A stretch of DNA of 64,000 bases. Origin: Clostridia bacterium. GTDB lineage: Bacteria > Bacillota > Clostridia > TANB77 > CAG-508. The notes below the pieces were generated by a model, which saw only the letters and a program-made list of their open reading frames with translations, was not told where the DNA came from and ran no database searches. Where the stretch lies: assembly GCA_022793875.1 (NCBI GenBank), contig JAAWDR010000026.1, forward strand, positions 1 through 64,000, given 5' to 3'. The translations under genes were made by a program, and so were the position numbers. Below, piece after piece: positions 55,293-62,739 of the stretch; the stretch's first letter is position 1, and each line of letters starts with the position of its first letter.

Positions 55293-56496
55293 TATATTAG
55301 ATATTCTGGAGAAAAGATTAAATAGTTTAAATTGGATTACAAGCGTAAAAAATGTTCAAAATATGCTAAAAGTAACAACACAAGAAGGAATAGAATATAT
55401 TTGTAAAGCAGAACATAAAGAAAATGAAACAATAATCATAGTAAAAGATTGTGCCTTAAATTTTTGTTATGAAAATAAATTCTCTAATAGTATGACAACT
55501 GATGACTTTTATAGAGATTTTATTGTGGTAGGAACTGAAGCAGAAATATTAAAAAATGAAATATGTTTAAAATCGTTTAAAAAAGGATTAACAGATTTTA
55601 AGGAGAAAAATCAAGTATTTAATTTGGATTCAATATTAGATACAAGTGTATGTGAACAATATAAAAAAGATAATAAAATCGCTATTCTTGCTGAATATTT
55701 ATGGAATAAAGGATATGAATTTTCAAGTAAATATCCTTATCCTGAAGAAGTTGACAAGCAGTACAATTATATTGCAGAAAGAACAAATAATATTTCATCA
55801 GTTTTAGAATTAAGAAAATTTATGGAGAAGAATCCAGATATTAATACTTATTTAGATGAGAAAGAAATATCAGAAGATATAGATTCTTTAAATACTTTTA
55901 GAGAAATAGAGTATTCGTATAAAAATATAGTAGCAAAAACTTATATAAGTATTGGAAGATTAAATGAAAAAATTTTAGTTTTTGATACAGAGGGAATAAA
56001 TGAAGTTGCTAATTGTCATATTGAAGATTATAAAGATGTATATAAAAGTAAATTAATAGAAGTAATGTTCAAAGAGATAGAAATATGTAAAGACTTAAAT
56101 AAGAAAATGAAATTAATACAACTATTAAAACCAGGAGAAGGAATAGATTTTGATATATGTGATAATATATATGATTTTGAAGTTGCATTTGTAATGAATG
56201 ACGAAGAGCCAAAAGATAATTATGATAAATATTTGAGATATTTAGCCGAAAATTTAGATGTCATAAATGTGAAAAATAAAGCAGGTAATATTGTTGTAGA
56301 TTTAGATAAATATGTTCGAGAAAATATAAAAATGTTTGTAGAACTATTTGAAGATGATGATATTGAAAATAATATAGATAGAACTATGACTATGATTAGT
56401 GGTAATTCAAGTGAAACAGTATATAAAAAAGCTTTGGAATATTTAGGAGTAAATACTATAGAAGAGGAGAAAGAAGAAAATGAGCAAGAAAAATAA
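55285..56496 (+). CDS. Unknown protein (403 aa)
   Basis: ATG 55285 with GGGAG is preferred over TTG 55279. Two halves: 1-130 mixed and Cys-containing, 160-400 acidic with a repeated beta-like pattern (YISIGRLNEKILVFDTEGI). No family recognised. Overlaps the sortase gene by 17 bp, so it may be translated with it. Confidence 0.55.
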   Translation: MNNILDILEKRLNSLNWITSVKNVQNMLKVTTQEGIEYICKAEHKENETIIIVKDCALNFCYENKFSNSMTTDDFYRDFIVVGTEAEILKNEICLKSFKKGLTDFKEKNQVFNLDSILDTSVCEQYKKDNKIAILAEYLWNKGYEFSSKYPYPEEVDKQYNYIAERTNNISSVLELRKFMEKNPDINTYLDEKEISEDIDSLNTFREIEYSYKNIVAKTYISIGRLNEKILVFDTEGINEVANCHIEDYKDVYKSKLIEVMFKEIEICKDLNKKMKLIQLLKPGEGIDFDICDNIYDFEVAFVMNDEEPKDNYDKYLRYLAENLDVINVKNKAGNIVVDLDKYVRENIKMFVELFEDDDIENNIDRTMTMISGNSSETVYKKALEYLGVNTIEEEKEENEQEK

Positions 56497-57043
56497 AATA
56501 ATTATAATATTAAGTATATTAGTTATATTGTTATTTGGAATGGTTATAATTTTTAATTATAATAAAACAAAGACAATTGATACAAATAATGGTTCTGAAA
56601 TTAGTCAAGATGATACAAATAACAATGAAGAAACAAAAAATTATGAAATAAAAGATTTAGGAACAATTGAATGTGAAAAGATAGAGTTAAATGCTCCAAT
56701 AAAAGAAACAACGAATTTAGATGTATTAGAAACTGCAGTAGGACATTTTGAAGACACAGCAATTTTTAATGGAAATGTTTGTTTAGCAGGGCATAATTCT
56801 GGAATAAATAAAAACGGCGAAGACATTGGATTCTTTAAAAGATTAAACGAATTGGAAATAGGGGATCAAATAATATATCATCATACATTTGGAGAATATA
56901 TTTATAAAGTTTCTGAAATAAAAGAAATTGAAGAAACAGATTTTTCTGTATTAGAGCCATCATCAACTGATAAGCTAACCTTAATAACTTGTGTGAAAGG
57001 TCAAAAGAAATTGAGATTGTGTGTAATTTGTGATAGAATTTAA
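56480..57043 (+). CDS. Class D-type sortase
   Basis: Transpeptidase that links surface proteins to the wall. 187 aa: N-terminal anchor (IIIILSILVILLFGMVIIF), a polar linker, then the sortase barrel from about residue 60, with the catalytic His in CLAGHNSG, Cys in TLITCVKG and Arg in KKLRLCVI. All three catalytic residues are present. End of the M4 operon; the adhesin at 62740 is a plausible substrate. Confidence 0.88.
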   Translation: MSKKNKIIIILSILVILLFGMVIIFNYNKTKTIDTNNGSEISQDDTNNNEETKNYEIKDLGTIECEKIELNAPIKETTNLDVLETAVGHFEDTAIFNGNVCLAGHNSGINKNGEDIGFFKRLNELEIGDQIIYHHTFGEYIYKVSEIKEIEETDFSVLEPSSTDKLTLITCVKGQKKLRLCVICDRI

Positions 57044-57154
57044 AAAAAGATGGAAATTTTATGCACTTACAATATAGAAAAGACAATAAGGAAAATTAAT
57101 TAGGATATATTGAAGATGAAAGATTAGAATTTTAATAAAATTTATGTAAATCCA

Positions 57155-57183
57155 TTTATTTTTCTTACAAAATATGGTATAAT
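57155..57183 (+). promoter_or_regulatory. Extended -10 promoter
   Basis: TTTATT, 17 bp, TATAAT with TGG before it, about 24 bp upstream of the gene at 57207. It resembles the promoter at 17232-17260. Confidence 0.6.
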
Positions 57184-57206
57184 ACCTAAAAAAGTGAGGT
57201 GTTTTA

Positions 57207-57680
57207 ATGAATAGAACCAAAAGTATTTATCAAACGCTGAACGAAAGAGAAAAATATATTTTAGAAAAACTTGAAATAAGAGAAGAGGATTTAAAGCCTG
57301 AAAACATAAAAGATGTACTGTGTGTTATGCTAAGAATGACAAAGAGAATATCAGAATTGCCTATTACTAATGAACAAGTCATTTCAGCATTAAAAAATTA
57401 TGAAGAATCATATGATACTTTTTTTAAAAATGTTAAAATTATATTTACAGAAAATGATTATCCTGATGTAAAGATAAATGTTTTTAGAACTTTAAAAGAT
57501 GAAAATAAAAGTATTATTGAAATGCTTGGAGTTAAACTGGAAGACAGAGAAATTACAAGCAAGGAATATGCTGAAAGTTTAAATATTTTAGTAAATAAGT
57601 TACTTATAAAATTTGGAACTGGAATTAAGCAAAGGGAATGTTATAAGTTAATTGAAAAAATTGCAGACTGTTTAGAATAA
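57207..57680 (+). CDS. Unknown helical protein (157 aa)
   Basis: GTGAGG site. Entirely helical, charged, with no membrane segment (contains NEREKYILEKLEIREED). Own promoter and terminator, so probably expressed independently of the M4 operon. No known family. Confidence 0.6.
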   Translation: MNRTKSIYQTLNEREKYILEKLEIREEDLKPENIKDVLCVMLRMTKRISELPITNEQVISALKNYEESYDTFFKNVKIIFTENDYPDVKINVFRTLKDENKSIIEMLGVKLEDREITSKEYAESLNILVNKLLIKFGTGIKQRECYKLIEKIADCLE

Positions 57681-57705
57681 TAAGAAATTATTTTTTAGAA
57701 ATAAT

Positions 57706-57740
57706 AATGCAAGATGTAAAATAGCATTTTGCATTTTTAT
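57706..57740 (+). terminator. Intrinsic terminator
   Basis: AATGCAAGATG / CATTTTGCATT hairpin with T-run after the helical protein gene. Confidence 0.65.
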
Positions 57741-57759
57741 TTTTACATTTTTGAATAAG

Positions 57760-57788
57760 TTGTAATAATGAAGCTTATATGCTATAAT
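57760..57788 (+). promoter_or_regulatory. Sigma-A promoter
   Basis: TTGTAA, 17 bp, TATAAT with an extended TGC, upstream of the membrane protein at 57823. Confidence 0.65.
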
Positions 57789-57822
57789 GCTTTTATTACA
57801 TAACTAATTAAGGAGAGATTTT

Positions 57823-58086
57823 ATGGATCAATATACATATTTTATTTTAGGTATAATATTGGGATTATCAATTGCAGTATATTTCTTTTTAAACAGAGAA
57901 GAGAAAATTGAAAAAACTATAAAACTTAATCAAAAAATATTTTCAAGTAAAAAATTGGATAATACAATGGAAAATGTAGTAGATAGAATAAGAAATAAAG
58001 TAGGAGAGCTAAAAAGAGATTTAACTGAAGAAGAAAAGAACGAGATAATAGAACAATGTTATAAAGAAAAATTTAATATTCAATAA
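57823..58086 (+). CDS. Small membrane protein (87 aa)
   Basis: AAGGAGAG site. Membrane helix residues 6-24 (YFILGIILGLSIAVYFFL), followed by a charged helix. Unknown function; own promoter. Confidence 0.55.
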   Translation: MDQYTYFILGIILGLSIAVYFFLNREEKIEKTIKLNQKIFSSKKLDNTMENVVDRIRNKVGELKRDLTEEEKNEIIEQCYKEKFNIQ

Positions 58087-58183
58087 GATTCTTTTTTTAA
58101 TCATAACATAATGTTAAATTTTTAATATATTATAAATGAGATAAAAGGATAAATAGTAATATTACATATAAAGGAATAATTTA

Positions 58184-59476
58184 ATGGGAAAAAAATATTT
58201 AGAAAAAAATGTATTAGACGCAACGCTAGAAAGATTGGAGCTTATTTTTAACGAATTTGAAAACATTTATTTTTGTGTTAGTGGTGGAAAAGATAGTTCT
58301 GTTATGGTACAGCTTGCTAATATTGTAGCTGAAAAAATGAATAAACAGTTTGATGTGCTATATATAGACTTTGAAGCACAGTATAAAAAAACGATTGAAC
58401 ATATATATTATTTAAAAACTTTATCTAAAATTAGAGATTTTTATCACATAGCACTTCCAATGGCTTTAAGAAATGCTGTATCAGTATTACAACCAAAATG
58501 GATTTGTTGGGAGGAAGAGAGTAAACATTTATGGGTAAGAAATATGCCAGAAGATAGTATTAATATAACCAATTGTCCATTTGAATGGTTTAGAAAAGGA
58601 GAAGAATTTGAGGAATTTATAATACAATTTGCTGATTGGTATCAAAAAAAGTATAATAGCAAAGTTGCTTGTGGCATAGGAATTAGAACAGATGAAAGTA
58701 TAAATAGATTTAGAACAATTGCATTTCAAGAAAAAAAGACAACTTATCAAAATTATAATTGGACAACAAAAGTAAAAATGAATGAGAAGCATATAGATGT
58801 ATATAATTTTTATCCTATATATGATTGGCGAGTTGAAGATATTTGGGGAGCAGTAAGTAAATTAGACTTAGAATTTAATTATATCTATGAATTAATGTAT
58901 AAAAACGGATTAAGTATTTATGAACAAAGACTTTGTCAACCATATGGAGATGACCAAAGAAATGGATTAGATCAATTTAAAGCATTAGAATATGATACTT
59001 GGAGTAAGGTATTAAGTAGAGTAAATGGTGTTAATTTTGGAAATATATATTGTAAAACTACTGCTTTAGGAAATATCCAATCCACAAAACCAGACTTTAT
59101 GTCTTGGCAACAATATACAATATTTTTATTAGAAAGTATAGGAATATATAACGAAGATTTAATGTTACATTATTATAAAAAAATAAAGAAATTTATGGTA
59201 TGGTATAAAGAAAGAGAAGGAATAGAGGTTAAAGATATTCCTGAAACTGATGATACTAAGCTAGAAAATCAAAAAAAAGTAATCTCGTGGCGAAGAATAG
59301 CAAGAGCTATTGAAAAAAATGACTTTTATTTAAAAAGATTATCATTTGGACAAACAAAAACAGATGACGAAACTTTACAAAAGTTAATACATAAATGGGA
59401 CAATTTATTAAATAAAAATACAAAAACAGATGATAAAACACTAATAAAAATTATTGAGAATATGAATAACGATTAA
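58184..59476 (+). CDS. IbrA-like PAPS-reductase family protein (DUF3440-type)
   Basis: 430 aa. PP-loop CVSGGKDSSVMVQL near residue 32, then the IbrA/DUF3440-like middle (WYQKKYNSKVACGIGIRTDE, FYPIYDWRVEDIWGA) and a helical C-terminus. IbrA proteins are usually paired with a ParB-like IbrB; no such partner is adjacent, though the ParB-like protein at 18675 is on the same element. Substrate unknown. AAAGGAA site. Confidence 0.8.
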   Translation: MGKKYLEKNVLDATLERLELIFNEFENIYFCVSGGKDSSVMVQLANIVAEKMNKQFDVLYIDFEAQYKKTIEHIYYLKTLSKIRDFYHIALPMALRNAVSVLQPKWICWEEESKHLWVRNMPEDSINITNCPFEWFRKGEEFEEFIIQFADWYQKKYNSKVACGIGIRTDESINRFRTIAFQEKKTTYQNYNWTTKVKMNEKHIDVYNFYPIYDWRVEDIWGAVSKLDLEFNYIYELMYKNGLSIYEQRLCQPYGDDQRNGLDQFKALEYDTWSKVLSRVNGVNFGNIYCKTTALGNIQSTKPDFMSWQQYTIFLLESIGIYNEDLMLHYYKKIKKFMVWYKEREGIEVKDIPETDDTKLENQKKVISWRRIARAIEKNDFYLKRLSFGQTKTDDETLQKLIHKWDNLLNKNTKTDDKTLIKIIENMNND

Positions 59477-59549
59477 TATTAATGAGGAATAGAAAACTCT
59501 TAATATGTAATCATACCAAAAGATAGTAATTTGAAAGGTAGATGAGTTT

Positions 59550-60086
59550 ATGAAAAAGAAAATTTGTATTGGTGCAGGAATAATTTTAATTATACTTATA
59601 GTTGCAGGAATTATAACAAACTATGCAGATAGTGGTAGAGTAACAACAGGACACGAGCCAAAGTATTGTATTAAAATAGTTAGTAATGATGGTAGTAAGA
59701 TAACTTATTGGGGATTAGGTTATAAAGTTATTAGATATGTTGGAGTCTCTCCAAATGAGCCTTATGAAAGTAATATTGGTGTAAAAATGGGAAGTTGGTT
59801 TATGAAATACGATTTACCAAATGAAAAAAGCATCACAATAGAATATGATGGTAAAACGGTAGAAATAAATAATTATGATGACATCAATAAAATTTATAAT
59901 ATATTAGTCAATTCAAAATACAACTCTGAAATATGTGATGGAATAAATACTCATAAAATAACAATAGACAACGAAGTATATTATTTAAAAGAAAGCTGTC
60001 AAGAAATTCAAAAAGGAAATAAGCAGTCAAAAATATCAAAAGAAGATTTAGATACGATATTAAAGATAATTGATAGCAAACAGTAA
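59550..60086 (+). CDS. Membrane-anchored extracytoplasmic protein (178 aa)
   Basis: GAAAGG site. Signal-anchor (ICIGAGIILIILIVAGII), outer beta-rich domain. No family recognised. The post-stop motif AAATTACAA follows. Confidence 0.55.
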   Translation: MKKKICIGAGIILIILIVAGIITNYADSGRVTTGHEPKYCIKIVSNDGSKITYWGLGYKVIRYVGVSPNEPYESNIGVKMGSWFMKYDLPNEKSITIEYDGKTVEINNYDDINKIYNILVNSKYNSEICDGINTHKITIDNEVYYLKESCQEIQKGNKQSKISKEDLDTILKIIDSKQ

Positions 60087-60118
60087 TTCAAATTACAATT
60101 TGAAAGAGAGATAAAATA

Positions 60119-60595
60119 ATGGATATTCACTTTGGATTTTCATATATAGGTTTCATATTCTTGTTAATGTTAATGATACCTAATATTATATGGAATAAAA
60201 ATCAACCTAAAAACTATGGAAAATATGTAAAAAATGAAAATAAAGTATTACTAATATTTGAAAGAATAGGAGAAATGCTAGTAACTTGTATATCATTGAT
60301 ATTTAGTGATTTTAATATAAACAAAATATCTAATTGGACTATTATATTGTTAATTGCTTTTATTCTAATGATTTTATATGAAATATATTGGATTAGATAT
60401 TTTAAAAGCAATAAAACAATGAAAGATATGTACAGTAGTTTATTAAAAATACCAGTTGCAGGAGCGACTTTGCCAGTAGTTGCATTCCTATTATTAGGTA
60501 TATATGGTAAAAATATATTTCTAATCATATCAACAATAATATTAGGAATCGGACATATAGGAATACACTTAAATCATAAAAAAGAATTAGAGTAA
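60119..60595 (+). CDS. Polytopic membrane protein (158 aa)
   Basis: Four hydrophobic helices and a basic end. GAGAGAT site. Unknown cargo; followed by AAATTACAA. Confidence 0.55.
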   Translation: MDIHFGFSYIGFIFLLMLMIPNIIWNKNQPKNYGKYVKNENKVLLIFERIGEMLVTCISLIFSDFNINKISNWTIILLIAFILMILYEIYWIRYFKSNKTMKDMYSSLLKIPVAGATLPVVAFLLLGIYGKNIFLIISTIILGIGHIGIHLNHKKELE

Positions 60596-60641
60596 GAAAT
60601 TACAATAAGTATGGTAGGTAATAAAGGAGAAAAATTTATAT

Positions 60642-61076
60642 ATGAAAAATAAAAAATCAACAATTATAATATGTATAGTTATAATTGTAATTATATTTAT
60701 TGTTTTTTGGTTATATTCAAATACAGGTTTAAAAGGATTTGAAAATGAAATTTCTAACTTTATATTACCAGAAAATATTGAAAAAATTACAATAAAAAGT
60801 GGAATAGGAGATTCTGGGGGGAATGGAGATTATTCAACATATCGTGTAGTCTTAATAGTAAAGACAGAAATGTCAATAGATGAATTGAATCAAGAATTTG
60901 AGAATAGAAAATTAACATCTTCAAGTCATATTGTAAATAGTGGTACACCTATTTGTTATATTACTCATTGCGAAGATACTATATTCAAATCACAACGAAA
61001 TTTTACATTGTCATTTGATGAATTAGAAAAAGTTGAAGATTTTACCGATTATTATTTTATAGAATTTATAAAATAA
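60642..61076 (+). CDS. Membrane-anchored small protein (144 aa)
   Basis: AAAGGAG upstream. N-terminal helix (TIIICIVIIVIIFIVFWLY), outer domain. Unknown function. Confidence 0.55.
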   Translation: MKNKKSTIIICIVIIVIIFIVFWLYSNTGLKGFENEISNFILPENIEKITIKSGIGDSGGNGDYSTYRVVLIVKTEMSIDELNQEFENRKLTSSSHIVNSGTPICYITHCEDTIFKSQRNFTLSFDELEKVEDFTDYYFIEFIK

Positions 61077-61112
61077 AGTAATAGCACAAATTAAAATTTA
61101 TATGGAGGAGAT

Positions 61113-61550
61113 ATGGAAGAAAGATTTAAAGTTTCAATGACAGTTGGTCTTATTTTAATAAATAAAGAAAACGAAATTCTTTTAATGAAAAGGTGTAATA
61201 CTGGATATATGGACAATAAGTATGCTCTTGTAGCAGGACATTTAGAGAAAAATGAATCATTGAGTTGTGCAATGATTAGAGAAGCTAAAGAAGAAATCGG
61301 AATAGATATTTGTAGTAAAGATATTGAATTTGTATGTGCAATAAGGCGAGGAGATAATGATACATATGTGAATAATTATTTTAAATGTAATAAATATGAG
61401 GGTAGTATTGAAAATTTAGAAAAGCAAAAATGCTCAGAATTAAAATGGTTTGATATAAATAATTTGCCAAGAAATATAATACCAAATGATAAAAGAGCAA
61501 TTAATAATATGATTAATAATATTGTTTTAGATGAGTATGATTTTAAATAA
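61113..61550 (+). CDS. Nudix hydrolase
   Basis: 145 aa. Full Nudix box G-x5-E-x7-REAKEEIG within residues 48-70 (REAKEEIGIDI). Hydrolyses a nucleoside diphosphate-X compound; substrate not predictable. GGAGGAG site. Confidence 0.88.
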   Translation: MEERFKVSMTVGLILINKENEILLMKRCNTGYMDNKYALVAGHLEKNESLSCAMIREAKEEIGIDICSKDIEFVCAIRRGDNDTYVNNYFKCNKYEGSIENLEKQKCSELKWFDINNLPRNIIPNDKRAINNMINNIVLDEYDFK

Positions 61551-61603
61551 AACAGAATATAACAATGTAAAAGATAATTTATTAAATTAATAATACAAAT
61601 TAT

Positions 61604-61635
61604 AGATTAGTTTTATGAGAACTAATCTTTTTTTA
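61604..61635 (+). terminator. Intrinsic terminator
   Basis: AGATTAGTT / AACTAATCT hairpin plus T7 after the Nudix gene. Confidence 0.85.
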
Positions 61636-61643
61636 CAGCAAAC

Positions 61644-61672
61644 TTGACACAAAAGGTAATATGATGTAAAAT
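61644..61672 (+). promoter_or_regulatory. Strong sigma-A promoter
   Basis: TTGACA, 17 bp, TAAAAT with a TG just upstream. It drives the exported protein at 61759 after an 85-nt leader. Confidence 0.75.
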
Positions 61673-61758
61673 ATACTAAAGAAGGTTTATTATTTATCAC
61701 TAAGACAGGGAGTTCATAGGTAAGACATAAATAAAATAAGAAAGGAAAGTGATGAATA

Positions 61759-62565
61759 ATGAAATCATTTAAAAAAGTATTAATTATAATTATTTTAATT
61801 TTAACAGTAGGATTAATTTCAGGAGCATTAGTATTAGCAAAGAATCAAAAAAAGGAAGAAATAGAAGAAGTAAGCACACAATCTTTGGAAAGCACAAATG
61901 AAATAGAAATAGAAGATAAAAAAGAAGATCAAGAAATTATTGTTTCTATTGAACAACAAGAAGAAACAGAAGAAAACCAATTGAAAAATACTAATGAAAC
62001 TATAGAAAACGAATTACCAAAAGAAAATCTTATAAAAAATGACAGCACAGTCGAACAAAATAAAACAGTTAAAAATAAAACATCTCAAAACGGAAATCAA
62101 TCAAAATCACTACAAACAAATCAAGATACACAAAACACTAAACAACAATCATCTACACCACAATCTCAACAAATTAATCAAGAAACAAAACCAGTAGAAC
62201 AGAGTAAACCAGTAGAGGTTAAAAAAGAAGAACCTAAACCAGTAGTAACAACACCAGTAAGAACATATAAAGAGAATACAACGTATATTTCAAAATTAAG
62301 AAACACAATCACTACAACAGTAAAGAATAATATATCATCTTTAAACAAATATGGAATAACAAGTTTTGAACAATATAAAATAATAGAAGATTCAAGTATT
62401 TGTGCATATAATGGAGGAAACAGAGGAGGTTGGACTTTTGAAAATCCGACAGCATATAATACTTTTGTTAAGAGTATTTTAAAAGGAACATCATTAAGAA
62501 TATATGCAGTAGATGAATACCAAAATGGAGAATATATAGAAACATTGTGCTATTATGGACATTAG
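61759..62565 (+). CDS. Exported low-complexity protein with small C-terminal domain (268 aa)
   Basis: GAAAGG site. Signal-anchor (VLIIIILILTVGLISGALVL), then about 130 residues rich in Glu, Lys, Gln, Asn, Thr (a wall-spanning linker), then about 90 residues forming a compact domain with two Cys (contains GNRGGWTFENPTAYNTFVK). Likely surface-exposed; family not recognised. Confidence 0.6.
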   Translation: MKSFKKVLIIIILILTVGLISGALVLAKNQKKEEIEEVSTQSLESTNEIEIEDKKEDQEIIVSIEQQEETEENQLKNTNETIENELPKENLIKNDSTVEQNKTVKNKTSQNGNQSKSLQTNQDTQNTKQQSSTPQSQQINQETKPVEQSKPVEVKKEEPKPVVTTPVRTYKENTTYISKLRNTITTTVKNNISSLNKYGITSFEQYKIIEDSSICAYNGGNRGGWTFENPTAYNTFVKSILKGTSLRIYAVDEYQNGEYIETLCYYGH

Positions 62566-62569
62566 GAAA

Positions 62570-62710
62570 TTAACATAATTTTTTGCAAAAACATTGCAAA
62601 ATACTGCAGTATACATTCAATAATTCAAGTGCTAAAATATTAATATGAAAAATTGTAAATATGAAAGGAAGCTATCCAGAAAGAGCAGTCTGGATAACTT
62701 CTTTTTTTAT
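62570..62710 (+). promoter_or_regulatory. Regulon promoter module M5 with strong leader terminator
   Basis: TTTTTGCAAAAACATTGCAAA, CTGCAGTATAC, TGCTAAAAT (-10 at 62633-62638). GAAGCTATCCAGA / TCTGGATAACTTC hairpin (12 of 13 pairs) and T7 at 62668-62708, before the adhesin start. Confidence 0.85.
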
Positions 62711-62739
62711 TTCTTTTTCAAAACAAAGGAGGAATTTTT

